This document shows, in pieces, positions 46,770 through 56,776 of a stretch of 64,000 bases of DNA (within the stretch, counting starts at the first letter, position 1; each line of letters begins with the position of its first letter). This stretch comes from Apricaphanius iberus. Lineage: Eukaryota > Chordata > Actinopteri > Cyprinodontiformes > Aphaniidae. The notes beneath the pieces were generated by a model. That model did not search any database, was not told where the DNA came from, and saw nothing but the letters and a program-made list of their open reading frames with translations. The stretch spans positions 157,488-221,487 of the forward strand of contig JAPXFQ010002673.1 in the NCBI GenBank assembly GCA_028564705.1, in the 5' to 3' direction. The translations under genes and the position numbers were made by a program.

Positions 46770-48294
46770 GCCGAGGAGCAGGTTTGGGAACCTTGAGGAG
46801 GTGCAGCGGCGGCTGAGAAACAGCGGCTGAGGACCGGTGCAGCGGCGGCTGAGAAACGGCGGCTGAGAAGTGGCGGCTGAGGACCGGTGCAGCGGCGGCT
46901 GAGAAGCGGCGGATGAGAAGCGGCGGATGAGAAGCGCCGGCTGAGGACTGGTGCAGCGGCGGCTGAGAAGCGGCGGCTGAGAAGCGGCGGCTGACGACTG
47001 GTGAAGCGGCGGCTGAGAAGCGGCGGCTGAGGACAAGTGCAGCGGCGCATCCAGCAGCTCTGGCGGAGGCAGCAGCAAATCCAGATGCTCTGGGATCAGA
47101 GACTGAAGGGGCTCTGCTGGCTCTGGGGGCAGAGACTGGAAGAATGAGAAGGAGAGGGCTGAACAGGCTGATGCAGACGCAAACATCGGTGCCGAACAGG
47201 CTGATGCAGACGCTAACTTCGAGGTTAAGCAGACTGGAGCAGATGCCATCTTCACGGTCAAGCAGGCTAAAGCAGACGACCTGGGCGGAGCCAGTGCACA
47301 GCTCGGAGCGGGGAGAACCAGCGATGAGCTGACTGATATTGCTCCTCCACGTGGCGGCGCTGTCTGTGGTGAGACAGTGAGGGTGCAGCGTCTGTCAGCG
47401 GAGGATTGCTCACGGCTGTAGCCCCCATGCTGGCTGTCGGTGCGGGAGCTGTGTTCTGCTCCCCGATTCCAGAAACAGCCCTAGCACGGTGGGACTTCCG
47501 CCTATGGCTGGGAGGTGAAGACTGAGAGGGTGGACGGACAACCTCCTCCCAGGCCTCCTGGTAAACCCGCTTAAGCTTGGTTTATGCTTGCCGCATGAAC
47601 ATTCCGCGCGGAAACGAGACGTCCAGAACCGGGCGAGACGCCTTCGAGCAGCGTTTATACTTTTTGCGGCTTGTCCCTGCTGACAGCCAATATTCTTGAA
47701 GACTGCAGGAGGCGGCGTAGGGCTCTACGGCATGCATACAACACAACCATAGTAGAAGTAGTAATCACTGTTGTTTACAAGATGGTGATACCCGTGAGCT
47801 TAAACAAAGCAGAACTTTTATCCTGTTTAGCTAGGAAAAAAGACGAAAAAGGAGACTGTCCACTCATCCATTAAAACACAAGTTGATCAGAGTGATCTCT
47901 AGCAGCCAAATCATAAAGAGTCTTTTTACGAACCTCCGGCAATATGAGCACTTGCCCGTCCACCATGTTTTTCCGCGCGGGACTGTCCGCGTAGGTACAA
48001 ATTTTCCTAGGTGCGCGGTGTGATTCTTAATTTGGCCGCGTGGAGCCATACGGACCTTGCGGACGCGGCAAGCATAAACCAAGCTTTAGCCTCGCTCCGC
48101 AGCGCGGCAAAGTCCTGGGCGGAGAACACCCTCCAAAAATGAGGAAGCACCTTTAGGATCTCCTCAGATCCGGAGATTCGCAGAGGCGCGTGAGGAGAGG
48201 CGGAGATCCTGGACAGATTAGCCCAGACGTCCTTCTGCAGAGCGGGGATCTCCTGGGTGACAGCCTCCGCTGGGTCCATCTTTTCGGACTGGAT
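46770..48294 (-). pseudogene. Element C coding region (broken)
   Basis: N-terminal domain: MIQSEKMDPAEAVTQ, DVWANLSRISASPHAPLRI, ILKVLPHFWRVFSAQDFAALR (48294-48086), alignable with D and B. A 512-bp MITE then interrupts it. After the MITE come remnants around 47560-47280 and the frame at 47261-46760 with LASASACSAPM, PEPAEPLQSLIPEHLD and PPPELLDAPL. That is followed by a Ser/Arg/Pro-rich array (LLSRRF, AAAAPVLSRR). The last residues of that frame come from the Tc1 flank. Non-functional. Confidence 0.6.
47574..48085. mobile_element. Harbinger-type MITE, TTA target duplication
   Basis: 512-bp element with inverted ends AGCTTGGTTTATGCTTGCCGC and GCGGCAAGCATAAACCAAGCT (21 bp, perfect), flanked by TTA on both sides (47571-47573 and 48086-48088). 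It has GC-rich sub-terminal sequence. No transposase; open frames inside are short. The 3-bp TTA duplication fits PIF/Harbinger. It inserted into the coding domain of element C. Confidence 0.88.
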
Positions 48295-48299
48295 CATTC

Positions 48300-48535
48300 T
48301 GTCACGCTCATGCTGCATGGAGGACGAAGGACCCAGGCGCAGAAGCAGAGTTCCAGTTGAGGTGATGATTTATTGAGTGCAGCAAACATAAGGTGAGACA
48401 ATACACACAACAGGTATGACATATACGACAATTATCCAGCCAGGAATAAAGCGCTCGCTGGATCTTAAATAGGGGGAGACAAGGAGGAACAGGTGAAAAC
48501 ATAAGGAAGTGAACACAGATGCAAACGATAGGAGG
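48300..48535 (-). repeat. 5' LTR of element C, inner part
   Basis: Reverse strand. It ends GCGTGACA at 48300 and is TATA-equipped (CTATTTAAG, about 48464-48472). CTGGATAATT at 48430-48439 matches the primer site 48289-48298 with one mismatch. Compared with B's LTR it lacks the first about 70 bp; these lie at 51324-51396 on the far side of element D. Confidence 0.75.
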
Positions 48536-48803
48536 TGTCATGCCTCACTCCCCACTCACACTCCTTTATTATTTGCACCTGTGTTATCCTGAACCTCCAG
48601 GGCTCTGCCCCTGATTATTCATTGTTTCCACCTGTTCCTCCTTGGTTCTCCCCTCATTTAAGATCCAGCGAGGCCTTCTATCTTGGCTGGATCATTGATT
48701 GTGTCGTGCCTTTTGTTGCTGCACCTCATTAAAACCACCTCACCTGAGTTCTGCTTCTGCGTCTGGTTCCTTCGTCTCCCACACTGCAGCACAATCCCTG
48801 ACA
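48536..48803 (+). repeat. 5' LTR of element D
   Basis: 268 bp from TGTCATGCC to CCCTGACA. A TATA-like ATTTAAG at 48656-48662, predicted RNA start near 48685, ATTAAA near 48728 as polyadenylation signal. Related to the LTRs of B and C (shared GTTCCTCCTTG, ATTTAAGATCCAGCGAG, CTGGATCATTG and TTCTGCTTCTGCG blocks). Confidence 0.8.
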
Positions 48804-48804
48804 G

Positions 48805-48816
48805 AATGATCCAGCC
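48805..48816 (+). promoter_or_regulatory. Self-primer binding site of element D, containing the start codon
   Basis: AATGATCCAGCC starts 1 nt after the LTR and is the exact reverse complement of GGCTGGATCATT at 48685-48696, which lies about 29 bp after the TATA-like box. The ORF start ATG (48806-48808) is inside the site. Elements B (44590-44600) and C (48289-48298) have the same arrangement. Confidence 0.8.
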
Positions 48817-49676
48817 AAGAAGGAGGGACCCAGCAGAAGCCTCCGACCCCGACATCCTGGAGTCCCTCTGGTGTAGGCTGGAGAAGGTCTCTGGCTTCGC
48901 CAGCCCGTCCGCTCGCCTCACCGCGCTGGAGGACTACATCCTAGACCTCCTTCCTCGGTTCCGCTCCAGCCTCAACCCGCTCGATGCGGAGGAGTTGGAG
49001 GAGGCAGCCGACGACGCCTTCCTTGCTGCGGAGGAGGAGCTGCCTCCTGCAGGGACACAGCCCGCCTCTACCAACGTCGGCTCGGTCTCCTGGTTCCATG
49101 CGCCTCCGATCCTCTCACCGGCTGTCTTCGCCCCTTTCCCGACCGCTTCACGGAGGGCTCCGGTCAATCGCCCAGCTGCTGCTACCACAACACCGTCTTC
49201 GGCTGCGGCAGGACGGGGTCCCCTCTACGTTAGCGAGGATGAACTGTTCGAGTTTTTTCATGGGGACAGACTCGAGTACCTCTGCTCCAGAGGGGATCCA
49301 GCTCCTCGCCGCGATCGGCGACACAGACGCAGCAAGGCTGCGCCGGAGTACCCTCCCTCGGACGGGTCGGACTGGGAGGACACGGAGGAGCATTATCTGG
49401 AGCAGCAGACCTCGCTCGTCGGCTCTCGGCTTGCCTACTGCGCTCCTGGAACAGGCCCACGTAGGCATGAGCCTCCATGTCAGCCACGCAGCCGAGGGCA
49501 CGAGGCACCTCTACCATCTCGCCGCAGACGGCGGCGCCGACGGGAAGTAGTTGCTTCCGGGTCCCCGGAGTTGGCGTCTGCATCGCACTGCTCGGCCCCG
49601 AAGTTGGCGTCTGCATCGCCCTATTCCTCCTTCTCCCTTCTCCAGTCTCTGTTCCCAGAGCACCTGCAGTCTCGGC

Positions 49677-49850
49677 CTCCTGAGCTGCCGGATATGCCGC
49701 TGCCGCCTCCTGAGCTGCCGGATATGCCGCTGCCGCCTCCTGAGCTGCCGGATATGCCGCTGCGCCGCCTCCTGACCTGCCGGATATGCCGCTGCCGCCT
49801 CCTGAGCTGCCGGATATGCCGCTGCCGCCTCCTGAGCTGCTGCTGCATCG
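49677..49850 (+). repeat. Element D array 1: 30-bp units
   Basis: About six copies of a 30-bp unit (CTGCCGGATATGCCGCTGCC and following) encoding PELPDMPLPP, an acidic Pro-rich decapeptide. One unit has two extra bases (GCTGCGCCGCC, near 49762), which shifts the frame. Confidence 0.85.
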
Positions 49851-50700
49851 CCTGCCGGCTCCCACGCCGGCTCTTCGCCACCTGGCTCCCAAGCCGGCTC
49901 CTCGCCGCCAGGCTCCCAAGCCGGCTCCTCGCCGCCAGCTCCCACGCCGGCTCCTCGCCTCCAGGCTCCCACGCCTGCGCCTCGCCTCCAGGCTCCAACG
50001 CCTGCGCCTCGCCTCCAGGCTCCCACGCCTGCGCCTCGCCCCCAGGCTCCCACGCCCGCTCCTCACCGCCAGGGTCCCACGCCGGCTCTTCGCCGCCTGG
50101 CTCCCAAGCCGGCTCCTCGCCGCCAGGCTCCCAAGCCGGCTCCTCGCCGCCAGGCTCCCACGCCGGCTCCTCACTTCCAGGCTCCCAAGCCTGCGCCTGG
50201 CTCCCAAGCCGGCTCCTCGCCGCCAGGCTCCCTCGCCGGCTCCTCGCCGCCAGGCTCCAACGCCGGCTCCTCGCCTCCAGGCTCCCACGCCTGCGCCTCG
50301 CCTCCAGGCTCCCAGCCTGCGCCTCGCCTCCAGGCTCCCACGCCGGCTCCTCGCCGCCAGGCTCCCACGCCGGCTCCTCGCCGCCAGGCTCCCACGCCGG
50401 CTCCTCGCCGCCAGGCTCCCACGCCGGCTCCTCGCCGCCAGGCTCCCACGCCGGCTCCTCGCCTCCAGGCTCCCACGCCGGCTCCTCGCTTCCAGGCTCC
50501 CAAGCCTGCGCCTCGCCGCCAGGCTCCCTCGCCGGCTCCTCGCCGCCAGGCTCCAACGCCTGCGCCTCGCCTCCAGGCGCCTGCGCCTCGCCTCCGGGCT
50601 CCTGCACCTCGCCCCCAGGCTCCAAAGCCTGCGCCTTGCCGCCAGGCTCCAACGCCTGCGCCTCGCCTCCAGGCTCCCAAGCCTGCGCCTCGCCTACGGG
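49851..50700 (+). repeat. Element D array 2: 27-bp units
   Basis: Roughly 30 degenerate copies of a 27-bp unit (CGCCGCCAGGCTCCCACGCC and following) with occasional indels. In the inferred ancestral frame it encodes APTPAPRRQ-like basic nonapeptides. The other frames read Ser/Gly-rich or Leu/Arg-rich and are open because no stops occur in the unit. Confidence 0.85.
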
Positions 50701-50878
50701 TCCCCAGGAGAGGACCGCCGGGCCGTGCGCCCGCCTCTCGTCCCGTCAAGGGACGTCCGTCCAGCCCCCAGCTGGACCTCCCGGTCCCCAGGAGAGGACC
50801 GCCGGGCCGTCCGCCCGTCTCACGTCCCGCCAGGGGATGTCCACCCGTCTCACGTCCCGCCAGGGGACGTCCGCCCGT

Positions 50879-51310
50879 CTCACGTCCCGCAGGGGGAAGC
50901 CCGTCGGTCCTTCGTCCGACCAGAGGTCGCCATTCGGGCCGTCCGCCCGACTCACGTCCCGCAAGGGGACGCCCGCCGGTCCTTCGTCCGACCAGAGGTC
51001 GCCATTCGGGCCGTCCGCCCGACTCACGTCCCGCAAGGGGACGCCCGTCGGTCCTTCGTCCGACCAGAGGTCGCCATTCGGGCCGTCCGCCCGACTCACG
51101 TCCCGCAAGGGGACGCCCGTCGGTCCTTCGTCCGACCAGAGGTCGCCATTCGGGCCGTCCGCCCGACTCACGTCCCGCAAGGGGACGCCCGCCGGTCCTT
51201 CGTCCGACCAGAGGTCGCCATTCGGGCCGTCCGCCCGACTCACGTCCCGCAAGGGGACGCCCGCCGGTCCTTCGTCCGACCAGAGGTCGCCATTCGGGCC
51301 GTCCGCCCGA
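50879..51310 (+). repeat. Element D array 3: six 72-bp units
   Basis: Exactly six units of 72 bp starting CTCACGTCCCGCAAGGGGAC, plus a partial seventh to 51323. Copies 2-6 differ at only a few bases (GCCGG or GTCGG), so amplification is recent. Each unit encodes 24 residues. Confidence 0.95.
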
Positions 51311-51323
51311 CTCACGTCCCGCT

Positions 51324-51396
51324 GGAGGGCGTCAACACAGACACGTGGGTGGAGATGATGATGAGGGAGTGACAGGAGCTGAGTGTAATCATGACA
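51324..51396 (-). repeat. 5' LTR of element C, outer part
   Basis: Reverse strand from 51396: TGTCATGATTACACTCAGC, then CACTCCCTCATCATCATC. This matches the first about 70 bp of B's LTR (TGTCAGGATTCTCACTCCCTCATCATC) that are lacking at 48535. It therefore completes C's LTR, with element D between the two parts. Confidence 0.65.
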
Positions 51397-52346
51397 ATGA
51401 ACTAGGCTGAATTAAACTAATTTCAATGATAAATACAGCAGGTCTGACTCACATTATTAAATACAATTATTAATTCCAACTCTGATCCAAGGGGAGACAG
51501 AGGCAGATGGAGTACCTCTTAAGATGTTTTTAAATGGGACTTTATATTCTTTGCCGACAACGTCCTACATTCATCGGTCATTTCCAACATGTTTTAATCT
51601 GTCACTAAGTGAACAGAACCGTGCCTACCTGTGTTGATGCTGCGCCCCGTCCAGTTCCTCTGGATGGAAGGAAACTTACTGTCCCATTTCCCCGATATTA
51701 CATGTATTCTAATTTGTTTTTGAGTGACTCTGTCTTCACCAAGTTCATCTTATTGTTGCTCCCGTTCTAGGAGCTGATTTTTCCAGACCTGTCACTGTAA
51801 CTGCAGCAGCTCTCGCACTTCTCTAAACTGAGAGGCAGAGGATTTACTTAATAAATAATAATAAAATACGGGAAATTTACAAGTAAACTTTAATACGGCA
51901 AGACGGCGGGAAAGAAAATGCAGAGGTTCCCATATCCCCCCACCCCCCTGCTTTGTCACAACACTCCCCGCCTGCTCCTGCTGAGGGAGAATTGCCTGAT
52001 GACAGTGTACAGCGTGTCCGCTGATTGAATTTATTTTCATGGGAAATTTGGAGTAGTTATATATAGAGAGTGCATTTCAAAATACGACGCATACATTTAA
52101 TAACTCTTTTTTTCTCAATTTTGCGCCCTGTCAAGCAGATGGCCCAGGCAGCCGCCTGTGTCACCTGCCGGCAAAGCCGGCCCTGGGTACACTCAATGCA
52201 CATGTAAGTTGATTGACAACTGATAAGGCGGAAACTCAATTTCTATTGGCTGAAAAAAATTGGTGGTCAGTGAGAAATGCAAGGAAAGAAGAACAAATGT
52301 TGTGGAGCACCACCCTTTTCTCAGAGTGCTGAACCCCACTAACATT
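51397..52346. other. No gene recognised; possible hAT end
   Basis: CGCCTGTGTCACCTGCCGGC and AAAGCCGGCCCTG (52154-52186) resemble the terminus of a common fish hAT family (reverse complement starting CAGGGCCGGC). No opposite end was found. The rest is not recognised. Confidence 0.4.
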
Positions 52347-52460
52347 TTAAAGACACACTCCGTAACTTTAACACCATAAACACACTAAGTTTCCCTTTAT
52401 GGCAGTACACTATGCGCTACCTAATGAAGTAAACAAACCTGTGGTTTTGAGACTTGAGCC

Positions 52461-52556
52461 ATGGCAGATCCACCAAAGAAACCAACGAAGACGCTATCAG
52501 AACAAGTGAGGAAAAGAAACTGGGCTGCAAGAGCTCCTGGAACTTCACTGCTGTAG
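52461..52556 (+). CDS. Small basic ORF in the TTAA element
   Basis: 31 residues beginning MADPPKKPTKTLSEQVRKRNW and ending at TAG 52554-52556. A conserved-looking start with several Lys/Arg, like the first exon of a host gene or transposase. A similar charged stretch may continue beyond the L2 insertion (near 52920-52975). Function unknown. Confidence 0.3.
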   Translation: MADPPKKPTKTLSEQVRKRNWAARAPGTSLL

Positions 52557-52624
52557 AAGGCTGGTTATGATGATTAATACCAGGGCGTATCAGTTCTGTG
52601 TCCGTTCTGAATCGGTTAAGAAAG

Positions 52625-52815
52625 TTGCAGCATGTCGCTGCATGCTTGCTCAGTATGAGGGATTGCTGAGAATACCACGACGCAATCTTCTGTGGTTCTG
52701 TAATTTCTACACTTAACATTGTATTGTAATAACTCTTTTTGTAAAGTGCCTTGAGATGACATCTGTTGTGAAATGGCGCTATATAAATAAACTGAATTGA
52801 ATTGAATTGAATTGA
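52625..52815 (+). mobile_element. L2 LINE 3' end
   Basis: About 190 bp of the L2 3' terminal region, forward, ending in (AATTG)n at 52790-52815, the microsatellite-like tail of this family. It lies inside the TTAA-flanked element, so it inserted later. Severely 5'-truncated. Confidence 0.88.
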
Positions 52816-53281
52816 GCTGCAAAACTGTACACTACAGGTCATGACCAGGCTGGTCCCCCGTTACATCATCCTCGATAACATCGCACCTCCCTGGTTCCTT
52901 CTGCCTGCTCACTCATAGAGCAGAACGCTGGGAGAAGAAGACACAGTTGAGAAAAACGTCCGCTGTGGGAGAGACATTAGAAATACAGCAGGATGTATGG
53001 ATGCTGAACTAGTTATGTTGCTACTGGATTGGTAGGTACTAAATGCTTGCTTCATGGTTATTTGGGCATGGTGATGTGATACAGTGATGATGTGATGGTT
53101 TAGCAACTGATAAGCCAGTAGTTTGATGTTTTGTTGTTTTGGTTGGCGAGCTTGTAAAACCATTCGTATACTTCTTCAAATGCGCTCCATAGAGATTAGT
53201 TTTTATGATAGTGACGTTATGCTGCAAGCATGAGAGGGTGACAGAGGGCAAATATCTGCAAAGTTAGGAGTGTGTCTTTAA

Positions 53282-55545
53282 AGATATATAAAACTTTGAT
53301 ACATAAATATATCTCCCGGAATGCAGCTTAAAAGAAAATCTTTAGAAAATAATGCAGATATAGATAAAAAACAACTGGATCCTGCAGTGATGAAACAAAC
53401 AGACCTGCTAAATGAACCAGCTGTGAGCTTCTTAATCCATTATAACAGAAATAACAACCAGATCTCATTCGCATAGTTCGCTTCTATTCATGTGATTTCA
53501 CACAAAATTAATCAGTCTATGCTATAGCCCTGAACATATTTAATATCCTATTGGTGACCTTGTTGTTCTAAAGATCATATAAATGTTGTTATACAATAGG
53601 CTGTTCGGGCTGTTTTGCAGGTTCCTTCCTTCATTGTCCATGAGTCCCAGTGAAATGCTTTGCTTTTTTCTTCTTCTGTAGGGGGTTTGTCCTCTGAAAA
53701 GGAGAAAGGGGCTTAGTGTTCTTGCTTATTAAGCCTCTCAAGTATGTCATCAGAGCAAGTGTAATAGATTTATTTTTCAATAGCAAACAGGAACAAACAG
53801 ATCAGTTCTAGCAGCTTCTGCTGTCCTGCCATTTTCTTCATAAACCATTTTGAAACCATAGCCAGAAGTGAACTCCATTATTTTTAGTTTAATGTGTTGA
53901 AAAACGGAAATCTCAGCAGGCACAAGTATTTGTCTGTGTTTATGAGACTTGACTGAGAGCTCTTTTGTACCCAGTGTGCCCTAATGGTCTTTACTCTCTG
54001 TTGGAAACATGCTGTACCAAAACGACAGTCCTGTAATCAAATTAGGGACACTTGACTGATAACGCTAATTAGGTCCAGGGACATTGTCTTCCATCTGTGC
54101 TTCATGTCTCATGGACCAGTGAGCTAACAGCTGAAGCACTGGCCCCGGCATCTGGATGCTACGTGTCCTGATCAATAGTCACCATCCGTGAGAATGCTAA
54201 TGATGTCTTTAACTCAGCCAAGCATTGACCCAGACCTAAGTTGTGCCTTTATTCTTTTTTGAACATCAGGCCCTGAACCTGAAATGATGGCATTCTGGTT
54301 GTCCTAAAAATGTGAAAGATTGGCATTTTCACTTCGTAATAAAGCAGGACTTCTTACCACTAAGCTAGTTTTAGAGAAACCTCTCAATCTAAGGGAAGAA
54401 CCGAGGGGTGCTTGTGTGAAGAAGACAAGCAACTCTGGATTTCTGCCTTTCGGTGTTGAAATTGTGGTGAAAAGAGTTCATTAAGCCAGCTGTGCCAACC
54501 TTTGTACCTCGCACATAAAATACATTAAAGCACAACAATGATGAAGCCCTTAGATTCACTTTGAATGATGTTTTTTTTGACTGAGTTTCCCTCCTGCTCT
54601 CTCTTTAGACAGCTGAGGTGATTGTGTCATAAAAAAGCATTTACTTAACGAGGGCCAAAGTTTTAGAGCAAAGCAGACACAGATTAGACCAAGGCTGACC
54701 TTCTCTTTTCTTTTCTCTCCCAAACGCTCCCTAGAGTCCCAGCTGACAACTATAATTCAGCCTCTGAGAAGTGTGGTCCAGTCATGCAGCATAAGAGGAT
54801 TGAAGCTCAGATACTACTTGATTAGGCCACTGTGAATGCAGCAATGTGCTCAATCCCAAAAGGATTTGGCACTTGACTGAGGACATATGGGCTTTAACCC
54901 AGAGCCAACAAACAGCAAGCAATATGCTGCTTGTCTTTTTGAATGCATGTGTTCATCTCAGGGACTCCAAACACAGAGCTTTAAACCCGCTCTCTTAGTG
55001 CATTCCATGGCGGATGCTTAAAAGAGCTGTGTTCTTGGAACGGGTCAGAGAGCTTACACTAACCTAATTACTATACGGTGGAGCTGAGTAAGGAGCCACT
55101 CCAATTAATGTAAGATTAAGAACACTACGCTTTCTCTCAAGTGGATAGGGAATTGCTATGAAATGCAGATAATGTGAGCAAACAATAAGAATCAGTCAAG
55201 CATGAAAAGCATTTGATTCTTAGGTTAGTGTTATGATTTGAAAGCTGACTGTTGTCGAGCAGAGGACTACACTTTTTGTCTTTATTCCTTGCTTGGCTTA
55301 GTGTTTATTTTATTGCTGTTAAGAGAAAGTTTCTTAATAATATCAGTGTATAACAATGTTAGAACAAGTGTTTGTTTCGACTTAAGGTGGAGGAGGCAAA
55401 TTAAACCGAATACTGTGTTCATGTTTTAAGCTAGCTTAAAGCATAAACACACACTCAAAAAAAAAACAACAACCAACTGATTTGGGTTGTTTGGTAATAA
55501 TGAATTTTGTTGAGTGAACTAAATGTAAAAATTGTTTTGTTTTTT
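53282..55545. other. No gene recognised
   Basis: About 2.3 kb with ordinary base composition, few long open frames and no recognised repeat. Probably host intergenic or intronic sequence. No exon is supported. Confidence 0.5.
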
Positions 55546-55968
55546 GAGTGCAGTCACAGAGCACTCACCCCTCCCATCAGCTACGTTCACACCACCATGT
55601 GCGTCCAGGCAGCAGGGCAGCTAGATTACATACAAAGTCAATGGTACCTAAGCAGCATGTGGGCATCAAGCTGCGTCAAGCTGGCAGACAGCTGGTCGTG
55701 CATGTCAGTGCAGCGGGCATCAGCGCGTCCACACAGCTACTGGTTCAAGTTGGGAAAATTTAACTTTTTGGCAGCAAATTCAGGCCAGCAACCAATCAGC
55801 GACGAGATTCGACTAGAGCTACTCAATGCAGGGGAGACTGAGGGCGAGATGACCGGCGGCAGTAGCTGCAGGTAGAAGAGACGGAACAGGAGGTGATAAT
55901 GTAGCATTCAGAGGATATTGGAGTGTGAGGTAAGCAGTTAAATATTTTCTTTGAACTTTGTTATGTTA
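55546..55968. other. Possible MITE or transposon leader
   Basis: GCTACGTTCACACCACCATG near 55580 resembles a Harbinger-type terminus and the following sequence is GC-richer than its surroundings. The open frames of 71 and 122 codons have no motif. The limits are unresolved. Confidence 0.3.
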
Positions 55969-56776
55969 TTGTGCATTCAGACCAAGAGCTTTGTCAGCGT
56001 CAGGCAAAGCTCACAAAGCATTTAGTTTGACGCTTCTATGTTGAAGCTTGCAAAGCTTGCAAAGTCTGCCACTTCTGAGCAAAAAACAACGCGTGGGCGG
56101 GGCTTCTTCTGTTGCTGTTTGTTCTGAACTATGGCAGATGGTATTGAGAGAGTGGCTTGGCTTTATTCGCTAAATAAAGCTAGATAGCATCGACTTCTGC
56201 AACATAAGCGCCGTTTGTGGATACACCCTATTCTACGGATGCGTTCTGAGTTTGGGGAGTTTAACCATTTGCTCCAGGAGCTACGTATGGATGAGGTTCG
56301 CTTTCAGCGGTACTTCAGTCTGTCACGCCCCCAGTTTGACGACCTCCTGGGCCGCATTGGAGCTCAAATCTCCTACCAGGACACCAACTACAGGCGCTGT
56401 ATTCCTCCCGAAGAGCGCCTGTCTATCTGTCTTCTGTAAGTGTTATTTATCATTTTTTAAATCTGCGTTTTCTAGACTTAAAATGTAGGTTTTTCCTGCT
56501 CCCGCTACATTCAAAATACGTGTAGTGACACCGCTACAATTATAAGCTCTGATTGGTTAACGCGCCGCTTCAGGGCCATCAGCACCTTCAAAAGTTCAAC
56601 TAGCTGAACTTCTGCGTTGCTGGCTTTATGAGCTTTGAAGCATGAAAAGCTTGAAAAGTTGACGGAGCCAAAGCTCACAAAGTGACCGTGACGCTCCTCC
56701 AACGGCCTCCGCCATAGACTTAACATGTAGTCTTGACGTTGTTGACGCTGAGAAAGCCTGCGGTCTGAATACAGCA
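55969..56776 (+). mobile_element. PIF/Harbinger element, internally deleted
   Basis: Left end GTGCATTCAGACC...GCTTTGTCAGCGTCA (from 55971) pairs with the right end TGACGCTGAGAAAGC...GGTCTGAATACAGC (to about 56776). It contains the first transposase exon but no DDE region, so it is non-autonomous. An alternative right end, GGTCTGAATGCACC at 57015-57028, matches the outer 13 bp perfectly and is followed by TTA as is the left flank (55966-55968). The element may therefore extend to 57028. Confidence 0.65.
56131..56435 (+). pseudogene. Harbinger transposase N-terminal exon
   Basis: Frame from ATG 56131: MADGIERVAWLYSLNKAR, a stop at 56185-56187, then RRLWIHPILRMR, FGEFNHLLQELRMDEVRFQRYFSLSRPQFDDLL and RRCIPPEERLSICL. 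This is the conserved N-terminal region of fish PIF/Harbinger nuclease-transposases. The exon ends at a consensus splice donor (CTGTAAGT, 56435/56436). The DDE exons are missing. With the in-frame stop it cannot give a transposase. Confidence 0.8.

Larger units (their letters stand above)
46766..48535 (-). mobile_element. Element C: LTR retrotransposon (-) without pol, main part
   Basis: Reverse-strand relative of B and D. Its 5' LTR begins at 51396, is interrupted by element D, and continues at 48535-48300. The coding domain follows, starting with MIQSEKMDPAEA (about 48294), then LASASACSAP motifs and an EPAEPLQSL/PPPELLD block (about 47160-47050), then a GC-rich array of short units (about 46800-47045; GCGGCGGCTGAGAAGCGGCG). 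No polypurine tract or 3' LTR is present; the element stops at Tc1 sequence. A Harbinger MITE (47574-48085) sits inside. Confidence 0.75.
48536..51323 (+). mobile_element. Element D: LTR retrotransposon (+) without pol, no 3' LTR
   Basis: Forward-strand LTR element inserted into the 5' LTR of element C. Parts: 5' LTR 48536-48803, self-primer site 48805-48816, N-terminal coding domain, then three blocks of tandem repeats. GGAGG occurs directly before it (48531-48535) and directly after it (51324-51328), like a 5-bp target duplication. However, the right end is array sequence: no polypurine tract and no 3' LTR are present. It shares the N-terminal domain with B and C and the GSRLA...GPRR motif with A. 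Confidence 0.78.
48806..51323 (+). pseudogene. Element D coding region: N-domain plus acidic and basic arrays, frameshifted
   Basis: Start ATG in the primer site. N-terminal domain (about 290 residues): MIQPRRRDPAEASDPD, LTALEDYILDLLPRF, AEEELPPAG, EDELFEFFHGDRLEYL, RRDRRHRRSK, GSRLAYCAPGTGPRR, a poly-Arg run and LASASHCSAPK. Then acidic PELPDMPLPP repeats, where a 2-nt insertion near 49762 changes the frame. In the continuing frame come basic APTPAPRRQ-like 9-mers (further frame changes occur near 49940 and later) and a 24-residue Arg-rich unit repeated six times (around RRSFVRPE and IRAVRPTHVP). That frame is supported by similarity to B (PRDVRPA, EDRRAVRP). No protease, RT or integrase. 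Confidence 0.65.
52351..53277. mobile_element. Second TTAA-flanked element with 24-bp inverted ends
   Basis: Left end AGACACACTCCGTAACTTTA and right end AAAGTTAGGAGTGTGTCT are inverted copies, each flanked by TTAA (52347-52350 and 53278-53281). TTAA duplications fit piggyBac or Kolobok. It contains a small ORF at 52461 and, at 52625-52815, the 3' end of an L2 LINE. No transposase catalytic region is visible. The termini differ from those of the THAP element at 35798, apart from the shared start AG(G/A). Confidence 0.8.

Noticed and set aside
46695..46770. Continuation of element C's frame into Tc1 as a fusion protein
   Set aside because: The last residues of the open frame are reverse-strand Tc1 sequence; this is chance read-through at the truncation point.
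49230..50749. Several reverse-strand frames rich in GAWRRGAGVGAW or PAWEPGGEE over element D
   Set aside because: Repeat-driven shadows opposite the 27-bp array; no start context and no relation to the LTR direction.
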